Positions 47,075 through 56,337 are shown, counted from the stretch's first letter. The stretch is DNA of 64,000 bases from Comamonas testosteroni (GCF_014076415.1 NZ_CP043568.1:4092001-4156000); one strand, 5' to 3'. The notes: generated by a model from the letters alone, not told the origin. Numbers and translations: made by a program.

Positions 47075-47431
47075 ATGTCACAGACCACGACCTCAGAGCC
47101 GGACGGCGCTGCCAAGGCCAGCGTGGACCCGCGCCAGTTCAAGAGCTTTGCCGAGTTCTACCCCTTCTACCTGGGCGAGCACAGCAACGCCACCTGCAGG
47201 CGGCTTCACTTCATCGGCACCAGCCTGTCGCTGGTGTTTGTGCTGGCGCTGTTCCTGACGGGCGACTGGTGGTATTTGCTCGCAGGCCTGATCTGCGGCT
47301 ATGCCTTTGCCTGGGTCGGGCATTTCGGCTTTGAGAAAAACAAGCCCGCCAGTTTCAAGCGCCCGCTCTACAGCTTTCTGGGCGACTGGATGATGTGGCG
47401 CGACATCTTGCTGGGACGCATCAAGATGTAG
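47075..47431 (+). CDS. DUF962 / Mpo1-like membrane protein
   Basis: 118 residues. FKSFAEFYPFYLGEHSNATCRRLHFIGTSL, two hydrophobic segments (LVFVLALFLTGDWWYLLAGLICGYAFAWVGHFGF) and NKPASFKRPLYSFLGDWMMWRDIL match DUF962. His residues in the first and middle blocks are conserved. By family knowledge, the yeast relative Mpo1 is an iron dioxygenase acting on 2-hydroxy fatty acids; the bacterial role is unknown. TATAAA at 47041-47046 is a possible -10 close to the gene. Confidence 0.85.
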   Translation: MSQTTTSEPDGAAKASVDPRQFKSFAEFYPFYLGEHSNATCRRLHFIGTSLSLVFVLALFLTGDWWYLLAGLICGYAFAWVGHFGFEKNKPASFKRPLYSFLGDWMMWRDILLGRIKM

Positions 47432-47533
47432 TGCCACATCTCCTCCGAAGCGTGCCCGCTGGCCTGCTTTGCGGGCAGCGAATCGGCCGTCCGGCCTTGA
47501 GTGCAGATATTCATAGATGTCCTCCCACCGCCA

Positions 47534-49312
47534 TCAAACTCTATGAATATTTCCTCCAGGCACGGCAATCAGCTCGGCTACGGTCATGGCATCGAGCTGG
47601 GCACGCTGCCACAGCGGCCGCACGGCCTCTGAAGGCTCGAGCAACAGGCTCTGCACCAGGGGCTCGACCCGCGTGGCATGCGGATCGACCAGCAGCACAT
47701 AGCGCGGCTCGGTGCTCTCCAGCGACACATAGGCATCGGGCGGCTGCACGGCCCCGACCCAGTCGAGCTTGGCCAGCGCCTGCAGCACGGGCTGAATCTG
47801 GGACGCTTCCACACGCAGGCGCCGCGATAGCTGATGCACATACAGGCCCTTGTGCGGCAGCTCACGCTCCTTGGCCAGGCACTGCAGCACCTCGACGGCC
47901 AGCTCGAACTGCCAGCCCCGATGTCCTGTCAGCCGTTCCACCCCGGCAAGCACCGTGGGCAGATAGGCCGTGACCAGCGCCCCCAGCAGCACAATGCTCC
48001 AGGCCACATACATCCAGATCAGCAAAATGGGCAGCGTGGCAAACGCGCCGTAGATCACCGAGTAGGTAGGAACCGATGACAGATACAGACCCAGCACCTT
48101 CTTCGCCACTTCCATGAACACGGCCACAAACACGCCCCCCACCAAGGCATGGCGCCAGCGCACCGGCGTGTTGGGCACATAGTGGTAGAGCCCGGCCATG
48201 CCTGCGGCCAGCACCACGAACTCTATGGAATCAAAGACAAATCGCAGGCTGCCGGGCAGTGCATTGACCAGGCCCTTGGACGCCGACATCACATAGGACG
48301 ACAGCACCAGGCTAAGGCCCAGCAGCAGCGGCCCCAGCGTGATGGCAGCCCAGTAAATCAGCACCCGCTGGCCCAGCGGCCGCAACTGGCGCACGCGCCA
48401 GATGTTGTTGAGCGTGCGGTCGATGGTCAGGATCAGCGCAAGGGCCGTGACCATCAGGATGGAGAAGCCGACCAGGCCCAGCTGACTGGCCTTGGAGGCG
48501 AACTGCGTGAGATAGCCCAGCACCTGGCGCGCAATGGTCTCGGGAATCAGGCTGTCCATCAGCCAGCGCTCCAGCACCTTCTGCGCCTTGCCAAAGATCG
48601 GGAAGGCCGTGAACAAGGCCAGCGCCACGGTAAAAAACGGCACCAGCGCCAGCAGCGATGTGAAAGTAAGACTGCTGGCGGTCACGCCCAGACGGTCTTC
48701 CTTGAAGCGCGCCAGCAGCACCTGGGCCGTGTTGTGCCAGGGGAAGGTACGCAGGCGCTGCTGCGCACGGCGGCTCCTGCGGCGCAAGGCCGTCTTGAGT
48801 TCCTCCTGGCTGGGCATCTGGGGCTTGGGGATACGCCCGGCCAGATCCTTGCAGCTAGCCGCCAGCGCCCTGGCCTTGTCGAGTCTGCTGCTGCGCAGGC
48901 TCTCGGCAACGCGCTCCGAGCTGTCGCCAGGACTGTCTGTTGTGCCTGAAACAGAAGCATGCATCGCTTTTTGATCCTGGGCTTGCGTTGCATTCGGCAT
49001 TGAAGAGCTGGTCCAGCCCTGAGCTCCCGTGCTGAATGCCGCCGCAGGCGATACGGCAGGAGCTGGCACGGATTCGGGCCGGGCCGAATCGTTGCCAAGA
49101 TCGGGCATGGGCTCGAACACCGGCTCCAGCGGTAGGCCCGGACCATCGAGGCTGGGTTCCTGGCGCTGCTCGAACTGTCTGAGCTCGGCTGCAGCAGGTG
49201 AGGCCGCCGACGCCGGCGATGCCGCACGGTCCCGATCTTCCGTCACCGGCCTGGCTTGCTGTGCCTTGCCTTCCAGCGCAGCCCAAAAGCCGGCACGCTC
49301 GTTTTTCTTCAT
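47534..49312 (-). CDS. YihY/BrkB-family membrane protein with long N-terminal tail
   Basis: 592 residues. The conserved membrane domain begins around residue 190 (FPWHNTAQVLLARFKEDRLGVTASSLTFTSLLALVPFFTVALALFTAFP) and spans about six helices, followed by a cytoplasmic C-terminal domain with a winged-helix look (LYVHQLSRRLRVEASQIQPVLQALAKLDWVG). The first 190 residues are rich in Ala, Ser, Pro and Glu, probably disordered, ending in basic helices (LKTALRRRSRRAQQRLR). The start at 49312 is well supported by AAGGAG eight bases upstream, so the tail is real. The family was once called RNase BN in error; its function is unknown. Confidence 0.88.
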   Translation of the reverse strand: MKKNERAGFWAALEGKAQQARPVTEDRDRAASPASAASPAAAELRQFEQRQEPSLDGPGLPLEPVFEPMPDLGNDSARPESVPAPAVSPAAAFSTGAQGWTSSSMPNATQAQDQKAMHASVSGTTDSPGDSSERVAESLRSSRLDKARALAASCKDLAGRIPKPQMPSQEELKTALRRRSRRAQQRLRTFPWHNTAQVLLARFKEDRLGVTASSLTFTSLLALVPFFTVALALFTAFPIFGKAQKVLERWLMDSLIPETIARQVLGYLTQFASKASQLGLVGFSILMVTALALILTIDRTLNNIWRVRQLRPLGQRVLIYWAAITLGPLLLGLSLVLSSYVMSASKGLVNALPGSLRFVFDSIEFVVLAAGMAGLYHYVPNTPVRWRHALVGGVFVAVFMEVAKKVLGLYLSSVPTYSVIYGAFATLPILLIWMYVAWSIVLLGALVTAYLPTVLAGVERLTGHRGWQFELAVEVLQCLAKERELPHKGLYVHQLSRRLRVEASQIQPVLQALAKLDWVGAVQPPDAYVSLESTEPRYVLLVDPHATRVEPLVQSLLLEPSEAVRPLWQRAQLDAMTVAELIAVPGGNIHRV

Positions 49313-49431
49313 GACGGCGCTCCTTCACGAACGCAAAAGGAGGACGGGTGCTGCGCAACATCAAGCGCAGAACGCAAAACAAAACAACCGGATTCAAACA
49401 GAGCTGGCATGACCGATATGATGCCACTGCT

Positions 49432-49863
49432 ATGACCGACGCCCTCTCGCCCCAAGCCGCCGAAAACACTTCTTCACCAATCCAGCAGCCCGGCTCCGAC
49501 GTGGCCGCCACGCGCTGGTTGGCCGTGGGCAGCCTGCTGGCACTGATGCTGCTGTGCGTGGCCTGGGAGCTATGGCTGGCACCGCTGCGCGAAGGCGGCA
49601 CCTGGCTGTTTCTCAAGGCCCTGCCGCTGGCGTTTGCCGTGATCGGCCTGCTCAAGCGCCGCATGTACACCTATCGCTGGCTCAGCCTGCTGGTGTGGCT
49701 CTACTTCACCGAAGGCGTGGTGCGGGCATGGAGCGATGCCGCGCCCAGCCGCTGGCTGGCGCTGGCAGAGGTGGCGCTGTGCGTGCTGCTCTTCATCGCC
49801 TGCGCAGCCCATGTACGCCTGCGCCAGCGTGCCGTCAAGGCGGCCCGGCTCAATCAGGCGTGA
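49432..49863 (+). CDS. DUF2069 inner-membrane protein
   Basis: 143 residues with four hydrophobic segments. The signature WELWLAPLREGGTWLFLKALPLAFAVIGLLKRRMYTYRWLSLLVWLYFTEGVVRA fits DUF2069. The ATG at 49432 is used; the longer frame from 49348 lacks support. It is divergent from the YihY/BrkB gene and overlaps the LysR gene by 14 bases tail to tail. In related genomes this gene sits with yihY and wrbA; wrbA is absent here. Confidence 0.8.
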   Translation: MTDALSPQAAENTSSPIQQPGSDVAATRWLAVGSLLALMLLCVAWELWLAPLREGGTWLFLKALPLAFAVIGLLKRRMYTYRWLSLLVWLYFTEGVVRAWSDAAPSRWLALAEVALCVLLFIACAAHVRLRQRAVKAARLNQA

Positions 49864-50803
49864 TGCCTTCAAACTGCGCCAGCGTCCGCACCTGCGCCGC
49901 CAGCGCATCGAATAGCAGCTGGGCGGCCGGCGACAGCGCACGGCGCGGACGCTGAATCAGCAGCGTGCGGCGCAGAATGCGCGGCTCGTCCAGCAGGCGA
50001 AAGCCCAGGTCGCCCTGCAGACCCAGCAAGGGATGGCGCGCCGTCAGCGCCGGAACGATGCTGACACCCAGACCCAGGCTCACGGCCTCGAACAGCAATT
50101 GCGGATTGGACAGGCGCAGCGGTGTCTGCAGCAGGTTCTGCGGCATGCCCGGGGCCGAAGCCAGCAACTGGCTGATGGCGGTATCGGTGGTCAGCCCCAC
50201 AAAAGCCAGATGAGGCAGTTGGGCCAGATCGGCCGCCGTCAGCCGCCCCGCCTGCAGCAAAGGCTCATCGAGCCTGGCCACCAACCCCATGGCATCGCTG
50301 ATCAGCGGCTGGGTCAGCAAATCGCCGCCTGCCGGGTGCGCCGCTCCCACGCCGAAATCCACGCTGCCGGCCTGCACGCGCTGGGCGATGCCTTCGGCGC
50401 TGTCCTCGATCAAGTCGACCTCGATGCCCGGATGCCGGGCCCTCAAGGCTGGCAGCACCGGTAGCAGCAACACCGCCAGCACCGACGGAGCGGCAGCAAT
50501 GCGCACCTTGCCGCGGCGCAGAGCGGCCAGATCGCCAAGATTCTGAAAGCCCTGCTCAAGGGTCTCGAAAGCCTGACGCACATCGAGCAAGAAGGCCTGA
50601 CCGGCGGCCGTCAACCCCACGGTGCGCGTGGTGCGGTCAAACAGCCGCAGGCCCAGGGCATCTTCCAGCTGTCGAATGGACTCGGACAGGGCCGACTGCG
50701 TCAGGCACAGCTCGCGTGCCGCTGGGGCAAATGCGCCCTGGCGCGCCACCTCGTCAAAGGCGCGCAACTGGCGCAGGCTGACATTATTCGGAAAAACCGG
50801 CAT
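49850..50803 (-). CDS. LysR-family transcriptional regulator
   Basis: 317 residues from the ATG at 50803 (MPVFPNNVSLRQLRAFDEVARQGAFAPAARELCLTQSALSESIRQLEDALGLRLFDRTTRTVGLTAAG), a standard N-terminal winged helix-turn-helix, followed by a periplasmic-binding-like effector domain (KVRIAAAPSVLAVLLLPVLPALRARHPGIEVDLIED). It is divergent from the FAD-linked oxidase at 50948 with 144 bases between, the usual layout for a LysR regulator and its target. The effector is unknown. Confidence 0.9.
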   Translation of the reverse strand: MPVFPNNVSLRQLRAFDEVARQGAFAPAARELCLTQSALSESIRQLEDALGLRLFDRTTRTVGLTAAGQAFLLDVRQAFETLEQGFQNLGDLAALRRGKVRIAAAPSVLAVLLLPVLPALRARHPGIEVDLIEDSAEGIAQRVQAGSVDFGVGAAHPAGGDLLTQPLISDAMGLVARLDEPLLQAGRLTAADLAQLPHLAFVGLTTDTAISQLLASAPGMPQNLLQTPLRLSNPQLLFEAVSLGLGVSIVPALTARHPLLGLQGDLGFRLLDEPRILRRTLLIQRPRRALSPAAQLLFDALAAQVRTLAQFEGITPD

Positions 50804-50947
50804 AACCAAGCAATTTATTTCGATTGTCCCGTAGTCTGCCATGCTCTACGCTTGGGGCTTCATGGTTTTCCTGCAGCCGCCCCCTTGCCTGGCTTAGGAT
50901 TTCCGTCTGTCTCCCCTCTCTGCCGCCCCTGCTGCGGCCTGCTTGCC

Positions 50948-52378
50948 ATGACTTCCACCGCTTTGCTTGAATCCCTGCGCCAGATTGTGGGCGCCACCCA
51001 TGTGCTGACCGACGGCGACCTCAGCGCCTACGAACAGGACTGGCGCAAGCGCGTGCACGGCAAGTCCCTGGCCGTGGTGCGTCCCGGCAACACGGCCGAA
51101 GTGGCAGGCGTGGTCAAGGCATGCGCTGCAGCCGGCGTACAGATCGTGCCCCAGGGCGGCAATACCGGGCTTTCCGTAGGCTCCACCCCCGACGACAGCG
51201 GCCAGCAGGTCGTGCTCAGCCTCACGCGCCTGAACGCCGTGCGCCATATCGACAAGGACAATCTGACCTTCACCGTCGAAGCCGGCTGCATTTTGCAGAA
51301 CCTGCAGGAGCTGGCCGACCAGCAAGGCCTGCTGTTCCCGCTGTCGCTGGCCGCCGAAGGCAGCTGCACGATCGGCGGCAATCTGGGCACCAACGCCGGC
51401 GGCACACAGGTGGTGCGCTATGGCAACACCCGCGATCTGTGCCTGGGCCTGGAAGTGGTGACGCCCCAGGGCGAGATCTGGGACGGCCTCAAGGGCCTGC
51501 GCAAGGACAACACCGGCTACGACCTGCGCGATCTGTTCATCGGCAGCGAAGGCACGCTGGGCATCATCACCGCCGCCACCATGAAGCTGTTCCCGCAACC
51601 AGCGGCCCAGCTCACGGCCTTTGCCGCCGTCCCCTCCATGGAAGCCGCCGTGCGCCTGCTGGGTCTGGCGCACCAGCATCTGGGTGCAGGACTGACGGGC
51701 TTTGAAGTCATGGGCCAGTTTGCGCTGAGCCTGGTCGTCAAGCACATGCCGCAGTTGCGCGTGCCCTTTGCCGACATGGGCGACGAAGCACCCTACTGCG
51801 TGCTGCTGGAGAACAGCGACAGCGAGTCCGAGCAGCATGCGCGCCTGCGCTTCGAGCACTTGCTGGAGCTGGCCTTTGAAGACGGCTGCGTGGTCAACGC
51901 CGTGGTGGCGGAAAGCCTGACCCAGGCCCATGACCTCTGGCATATCCGCGAGAGCATTCCCCTGGCCCAGGCCGAGGAAGGCCTGAACATCAAGCACGAT
52001 ATCTCGGTCGCCGCCTCGCGCATTCCCGCATTTGTCGAGCATGCCGACGCCGTGCTCAAGCGCGAGATTCCCGGCGTGCGTCTGGTCAACTTCGGCCATC
52101 TGGGCGACGGCAATCTGCACTACAACGTGCAGGTACCCGAGGGCGAGGACGGCAAGGCCTTTTTGCGCGACAAGGAGGCCCTGGTCAACCACCTGGTCTA
52201 CGAGGCCGTGGACGCCTTCGGCGGCTCGTTCTCGGCAGAGCATGGCGTGGGCGCACTCAAGACGGACAAGCTCGAAAAATACCAATCCCCTGTTGCCCTG
52301 CAGATGATGCGCGCCATCAAGCAGGCACTGGACCCGCAGGGCATCATGAACCCCGGCGTGGTGCTGACGCGCGGCTGA
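50948..52378 (+). CDS. FAD-linked 2-hydroxyacid dehydrogenase (GlcD type)
   Basis: 476 residues of the VAO/PCMH flavoprotein family. FAD-binding half: LAVVRPGNTAEVAGVVKACAAAGVQIVPQGGNTGLSVGSTPDDSGQQVVLSLTRLN, AAEGSCTIGGNLGTNAGGTQVVRYGNTRDLCLGLEVV, and GSEGTLGIITAATMKLFP. C-terminal half ends GVRLVNFGHLGDGNLHYNVQVPEG, SAEHGVGALKTDKLEKY and KQALDPQGIMNPG. Substrate could be glycolate, D-lactate or D-2-hydroxyglutarate; GlcE and GlcF are absent, which favours a single-subunit D-lactate or D-2-hydroxyglutarate enzyme. Probably regulated by the divergent LysR protein. Confidence 0.9.
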   Translation: MTSTALLESLRQIVGATHVLTDGDLSAYEQDWRKRVHGKSLAVVRPGNTAEVAGVVKACAAAGVQIVPQGGNTGLSVGSTPDDSGQQVVLSLTRLNAVRHIDKDNLTFTVEAGCILQNLQELADQQGLLFPLSLAAEGSCTIGGNLGTNAGGTQVVRYGNTRDLCLGLEVVTPQGEIWDGLKGLRKDNTGYDLRDLFIGSEGTLGIITAATMKLFPQPAAQLTAFAAVPSMEAAVRLLGLAHQHLGAGLTGFEVMGQFALSLVVKHMPQLRVPFADMGDEAPYCVLLENSDSESEQHARLRFEHLLELAFEDGCVVNAVVAESLTQAHDLWHIRESIPLAQAEEGLNIKHDISVAASRIPAFVEHADAVLKREIPGVRLVNFGHLGDGNLHYNVQVPEGEDGKAFLRDKEALVNHLVYEAVDAFGGSFSAEHGVGALKTDKLEKYQSPVALQMMRAIKQALDPQGIMNPGVVLTRG

Positions 52379-52395
52379 TCCTGGCATCGCCGACC

Positions 52396-52427
52396 AAAAA
52401 GCCCTGCATTGTTGTGCAGGGCTTTTT
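52396..52427. terminator. Bidirectional terminator between the FAD oxidase and lipoprotein genes
   Basis: Perfect 13-bp stem AAAAAGCCCTGCA/TGCAGGGCTTTTT (52396-52408 and 52415-52427) with loop TTGTTG. It serves both convergent genes. Confidence 0.88.
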
Positions 52428-52441
52428 GCATTGATAGGGCT

Positions 52442-53035
52442 TTAGCGAGAGGCAACGATATTGCGCAGCATGTTCTCCACCGCGCTGGGCCAGGGGATGT
52501 CTGCGCCATCCACATCGGTGAATACGGTCTGCCTTCCCTCGCTGAGCAACCAGACACGCAGGCCGTTGCGTACAGGATCAATCACCACGGCGGCCATTTC
52601 CTCGCCCCCCTGGTGCTGGCGATTGCCCATCACATACAGCAGGTCTGCGGAAGGCTCCAGCGGACCCAGGGCCTGCAGGTTCTTGAGCAGCGTGTCGTAC
52701 TGATGGCCCATCAGCGTCTTCAGCCGCTGGGCCAGCACGCCATCCTTCACATAGTCCACGCCATCCCAGCGGTACTTGCCCTGCAGCGGCCTGAGGCTGT
52801 CCAGGCTTGGCTCGCCGTCCTTGGCCACATGGGGAACACGCACTTCCTCGATGGAGACCGTGGCCGCCTCCTCGATCTGCGCCATGGCAGCGGGCGGGGC
52901 CGCCGCCGCAGCAGCCGCTGCCCGGACATCCTCTGCAGCGGCGGTGGGAGACGGGGCCTTGGTCTTGTCGCAAGCGACCAGCAAGGCCGCAGCGGCCAGG
53001 GCAACCGCCGCGGTGCTCACAAAATTGCGTGACAT
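52442..53035 (-). CDS. Putative lipoprotein of unknown function
   Basis: 197 residues from the ATG at 53035 ([25 protein letters not shown]), with AAGGAG nine bases upstream. The lipobox LVAC gives a lipid-anchored Cys at about residue 22. An Ala-rich linker is followed by a compact domain ([65 protein letters not shown]). I do not recognise the family. It stands alone between two terminated units. Confidence 0.75.
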   Translation of the reverse strand: MSRNFVSTAAVALAAAALLVACDKTKAPSPTAAAEDVRAAAAAAAAPPAAMAQIEEAATVSIEEVRVPHVAKDGEPSLDSLRPLQGKYRWDGVDYVKDGVLAQRLKTLMGHQYDTLLKNLQALGPLEPSADLLYVMGNRQHQGGEEMAAVVIDPVRNGLRVWLLSEGRQTVFTDVDGADIPWPSAVENMLRNIVASR

Positions 53036-53240
53036 GAACTCACTCTCCTTGTTCGGCTCGGTTGTTTTCCATGACATTGTGAAGCCAGCTGCAGCAGATT
53101 CGAGGCTGTCAGGGCCGCAGGACGGGTCATTGACAGCGGGCAACTCGGCATGCTCCGGCACGTGGCACACTTCGGCTATCGCGGCCCTGCGGGCCCACCC
53201 TCTTCAAGAGCTGCGGCACCTTGTGTACGCTGCCAGCACA

Positions 53241-53260
53241 GCCAGTCTTTGCCAGTCTTT
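53241..53260 (+). repeat. Ten-base direct repeat upstream of thyA
   Basis: GCCAGTCTTT occurs twice in direct tandem, ending 16 bases before the thyA ATG. It covers the place where a ribosome-binding site would be expected, and no Shine-Dalgarno sequence is visible. Confidence 0.5.
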
Positions 53261-53276
53261 GACCGCTTTTTGCACC

Positions 53277-54107
53277 ATGAACTCCAGCACCTGCACCCTG
53301 CGCCCCGTGCGCTGCCAGTACGAAACCTTTATGCGCCATGTGTTCGAGCACGGCGCGTCCAAGACCGACCGCACGGGCACGGGCACGCGCAGCGTGTTCG
53401 GCTATCAGATGCGCTTCAACCTCAATGAAGGCTTCCCCCTGGTCACCACCAAGAAGGTGCACCTGAAGTCCATCATTCTGGAGCTGCTGTGGTTTCTTCG
53501 CGGCGACAGCAATGTGAAGTGGCTGCAGGAGCGCGGCTGCACCATCTGGGACGAGTGGGCCGACAAGCAAACCGGCGACCTGGGCCCGGTCTACGGCGTG
53601 CAATGGCGCAGCTGGCCCAAGGCCGATGGCACGCATGTCGACCAGATTGCCGAAGTCGTCAAGCAGCTCAAGAGCAACCCCGACAGCCGGCGCATCATCG
53701 TCAGCGCCTGGAACGTGGCCGAGCTGGACCAGATGGCGCTCATGCCCTGCCACTCCTTCTTCCAGTTCTATGTGGCCGACGGCAAGCTCAGCTGCCAGCT
53801 CTACCAGCGCAGCGCCGACATCTTCCTGGGCGTACCCTTCAACATCGCCAGCTATGCGCTGCTGACCCATATGCTGGCCCAGCAATGCGGCCTGGAAGTG
53901 GGCGACTTCATCTGGACCGGCGGCGACTGCCATATCTACAACAACCACTTCGAGCAGGTGCAGACCCAGCTGTCGCGACAGCCCTTCGCCTATCCGACGC
54001 TGAACATCAGGCGCAAGCCCGACTCCATCTTCGGCTACGAGTACGAAGACTTCGAAGTGCTGGACTATCAGCACCATGCCGGCATCAAGGCGCCTGTGGC
54101 GGTCTGA
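53277..54107 (+). CDS. thyA: Thymidylate synthase
   Basis: Methylates dUMP to dTMP using 5,10-methylene-THF and releases dihydrofolate, which the next gene's product recycles. 276 residues; catalytic Cys158 in [15 protein letters not shown], folate/nucleotide-binding [49 protein letters not shown], and the C-terminal IKAPVAV tail that closes over the active site. The N-terminus [22 protein letters not shown] is about ten residues longer than in E. coli. The large open frame upstream of 53277 is a shadow of the opposite lipoprotein gene. Confidence 0.97.
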   Translation: MNSSTCTLRPVRCQYETFMRHVFEHGASKTDRTGTGTRSVFGYQMRFNLNEGFPLVTTKKVHLKSIILELLWFLRGDSNVKWLQERGCTIWDEWADKQTGDLGPVYGVQWRSWPKADGTHVDQIAEVVKQLKSNPDSRRIIVSAWNVAELDQMALMPCHSFFQFYVADGKLSCQLYQRSADIFLGVPFNIASYALLTHMLAQQCGLEVGDFIWTGGDCHIYNNHFEQVQTQLSRQPFAYPTLNIRRKPDSIFGYEYEDFEVLDYQHHAGIKAPVAV

Positions 54108-54136
54108 GCCGCCCCTTCGGATCACTATAAAAATCA

Positions 54137-54214
54137 AAGCTGCTTGCGCTTTTCATCCTGCGATTTCAAATACTTTCATATCTGAAGTCAATGAATAGCA
54201 AGCGCCAGCAGCTT
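54137..54214. repeat. Imperfect inverted repeat between thyA and folA
   Basis: AAGCTGCTTGCGCTT (54137-54151) and AAGCGCCAGCAGCTT (54200-54214) are near-perfect inverted copies, 48 bases apart, flanked by A/T-rich ends (AAAAATCA and TTATTGATAGCT). I believe AGCTGCTxGCGCTT-type palindromes are common intergenic elements in Comamonadaceae, but I cannot check this here. It may also act as a weak terminator or fold in the thyA-folA transcript. Confidence 0.5.
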
Positions 54215-54228
54215 CATTATTGATAGCT

Positions 54229-54732
54229 ATGGCCATTCAACTCATCTATGCCCGCGCGGCCAACGGCGTCATCGGCAAGGACAACACCATGCCCTGGCAC
54301 CTGCCGGAAGACATGGCGCATTTCAAGGAACTGACTCGTGGCTGCGCCGTCATCATGGGCCGCAAGACCTGGGACTCGCTGCCGCCGCGCTTTCGTCCCC
54401 TGCCAGGCCGCAGCAATATCGTCGTCACCCGCCAGGCCGACTGGCAAGCCGAGCCGGCATCCGACCAGGTTCTGCGCGCCGCCAGCCTGCCAGAAGCGCT
54501 GGAGCTGGGCCGCAAGCTCTCGCAAGACGTCTGGGTCATCGGCGGCGCGCAGATCTATGCCCAGGCCCTGCCGCTGGCCGATGCCGTGGAAGTGACCGAA
54601 ATCGGCCGCGACTTTGAAGGCGATGCCTTTGCCCCCGAACTGGGCGAGCAGTGGCAAGCCGTAAGCCGCAGCGAGCATGTCTCCGCCAATGGCCTTCCCT
54701 ACTGCTTTGTGCGCTTCGAGCGCCGAGGCTGA
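54229..54732 (+). CDS. folA: Dihydrofolate reductase
   Basis: Reduces dihydrofolate to tetrahydrofolate with NADPH. 167 residues from the ATG at 54229: IQLIYARAANGVIGKDNTMPWHLPEDMAHFKELTRGCAVIMGRKTWDSLPPRFRPLPGRSNIVVTR, then DVWVIGGAQIYAQALPLADAVEVTEI. The catalytic acid is the Glu in WHLPEDM. It follows thyA by 121 bases with a palindromic repeat between them; cotranscription is likely since the two enzymes form one cycle. Confidence 0.97.
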   Translation: MAIQLIYARAANGVIGKDNTMPWHLPEDMAHFKELTRGCAVIMGRKTWDSLPPRFRPLPGRSNIVVTRQADWQAEPASDQVLRAASLPEALELGRKLSQDVWVIGGAQIYAQALPLADAVEVTEIGRDFEGDAFAPELGEQWQAVSRSEHVSANGLPYCFVRFERRG

Positions 54733-54925
54733 CCCTTGTCTCGTGCCGTGCGGGATCGCATCCGCACGGGGCGGCCAGCAGTCCGGCAAGAGACAAAACT
54801 CTCTTGCCCTCGCGGTGTTGCGTTGCAACAATTGTCAGCTTCATTGCATGACAACCGTATGACAATGGCAAGGCAGCCTGCTGCTGCCTGAGCCCTCCAA
54901 ACCCGCAAGCCTATCGCCTTTCATC

Positions 54926-56008
54926 ATGAGCCTAGTCCAGCCCCTGCCCCCTGGCGCCCTCGATATCGTTGGTGATATCCACGGCGAATACGCCGCGCTG
55001 GTGCAATTGCTGGGCCATCTGGGCTACGACCTGCAGGGCAATCACCCCGAAGGACGGCGACTGGTGTTTGTCGGCGACTTCTGCGACCGCGGGCCGGACA
55101 GCCCTTCGGTGCTCGCGCTGGTCGGCGCCATGCTGGCCTCGGGCACGGCCCATGCGGTGCTGGGCAACCATGAAATCAATCTGCTGCGCGAAGATGCCAA
55201 GGATGGCTCTGGCTGGTTCTTCGACAGCCGCATCGACTCCGACCAGCCCAAGTACGCACCTTTCGCGCGCATGCCGGCCGAGCAGACTCCCGCCATGCTC
55301 GAGCAACTCGGCCTGTTGCCGATCGCGCTGGAGCGCGAGGACCTGCGCATTGTTCACGCCGCCTGGAGGCCCGAACAGATCGCCATGATTCGCCAGCTGC
55401 CCAGCGGCAGTGCACGCGCTGCCTACGACCACTTCGAGACGATTGCCGAAGAACAGTCCGTCGCCCAGTGCGTGGCCGAACGCATGCGCCAGGAAGCGCT
55501 GAGCTGGCCCTACAGCCTGGAAGACTATCGCCACGAGCCCCCCTTTTTGCAAGCGCACAGCGAAAACGAGCTCAACAAGGCCATGGTCAACCCTTTGAAG
55601 GTGCTGACGGCCGGCGTGGAGCGCGAATGTCGCAACCCCTTTTACGCGGGCGGCAAATGGCGTTTTGTCGAACGTGTGGGCTGGTGGAATGAATACGAAG
55701 AAGCGCCCGCCGTCATCGTCGGCCACTACTGGCGCCGCCTGCGCCCGGCCGACGCGCCCGCGCATGGCTCGCAGTTTGAAAACCTGTTTGGCGCAACGCC
55801 CCCCCTGTCATGGCATGGTCTGCGCGGCAATGTGTTCTGTGTGGACTATTCGGTGGGTGCCCGCTGGCTAGACCGCCTGCGCGGCGACAACCCCGTGCAG
55901 CGCAGCAAGCTTGCCGCCATGCGCTGGCCCGAGCGCGTACTGGTGTTTGACGACGGCACACAGGCCATATCGGAGAATTTCGAGCAGGCCGTGGTGCTGC
56001 GCGATTGA
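54926..56008 (+). CDS. Calcineurin-like metallophosphoesterase
   Basis: 360 residues. The di-metal motifs appear in order: DIVGDIHGEYAAL (GDxHG), FVGDFCDRGPDSPSV (GDxxDRGP), VLGNHEINLL (GNHE), and a later His pair (RIVHAAWRP, VIVGHYWRR). The layout resembles bacterial PPP-type phosphatases and ApaH-like proteins, but it is longer than ApaH, with a 200-residue region of its own. Substrate uncertain: a phosphoprotein or dinucleoside polyphosphate. Confidence 0.87.
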   Translation: MSLVQPLPPGALDIVGDIHGEYAALVQLLGHLGYDLQGNHPEGRRLVFVGDFCDRGPDSPSVLALVGAMLASGTAHAVLGNHEINLLREDAKDGSGWFFDSRIDSDQPKYAPFARMPAEQTPAMLEQLGLLPIALEREDLRIVHAAWRPEQIAMIRQLPSGSARAAYDHFETIAEEQSVAQCVAERMRQEALSWPYSLEDYRHEPPFLQAHSENELNKAMVNPLKVLTAGVERECRNPFYAGGKWRFVERVGWWNEYEEAPAVIVGHYWRRLRPADAPAHGSQFENLFGATPPLSWHGLRGNVFCVDYSVGARWLDRLRGDNPVQRSKLAAMRWPERVLVFDDGTQAISENFEQAVVLRD

Positions 56009-56103
56009 AGCCATCTTCCACGCCTGGCATGCCTTGCAGCGACAAGACAGCTCTCGCCTGGGCAGCGCCTTGCCAATGCCTGAATCCAGGTCTGGGCTCC
56101 AGC

Positions 56104-56337
56104 CTATTTCGCGGGCGGCTGCCGCGCATGCTGCACCCACTCCTCAAAGGCAGATCCATCCGGCAGCACGCAGGTATTTCGATCAGCTTCCGTCCCCTTC
56201 TCCGTGTGCAGCACCCCGCCCTGCTTTTTGCAGTTGGCTTCCGAGGGGTTGCCAAAATTGACGGAAACCGATTGCGCGCAGCCGCTGACTGCCGCAACGA
56301 CGATCATCATTCCTGCCAGGCTTGAAGCATGTTTCAT
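56104..56337 (-). CDS. Small DUF333-domain lipoprotein
   Basis: 77 residues. MKHASSLAGMMIVVAAVSGCAQS gives a lipobox with Cys about 20. The rest matches DUF333: NPSEANCKKQGGVLHTEKGTEADRNTCVLPDGSAFEEWVQHAR, with two Cys likely paired. By family knowledge, these are secreted or lipid-anchored proteins of unknown role, found beside HslJ-type proteins. The start is ATG at 56337; the frame to 56412 is not needed. Confidence 0.8.
   Translation of the reverse strand: MKHASSLAGMMIVVAAVSGCAQSVSVNFGNPSEANCKKQGGVLHTEKGTEADRNTCVLPDGSAFEEWVQHARQPPAK

Noticed and set aside
47507..47550. Inverted repeat ATATTCATAGA/TCTATGAATAT at the end of the YihY/BrkB gene as a terminator
   Set aside because: The loop is long (over 20 bases), there is no T run, and one arm lies in the coding sequence.
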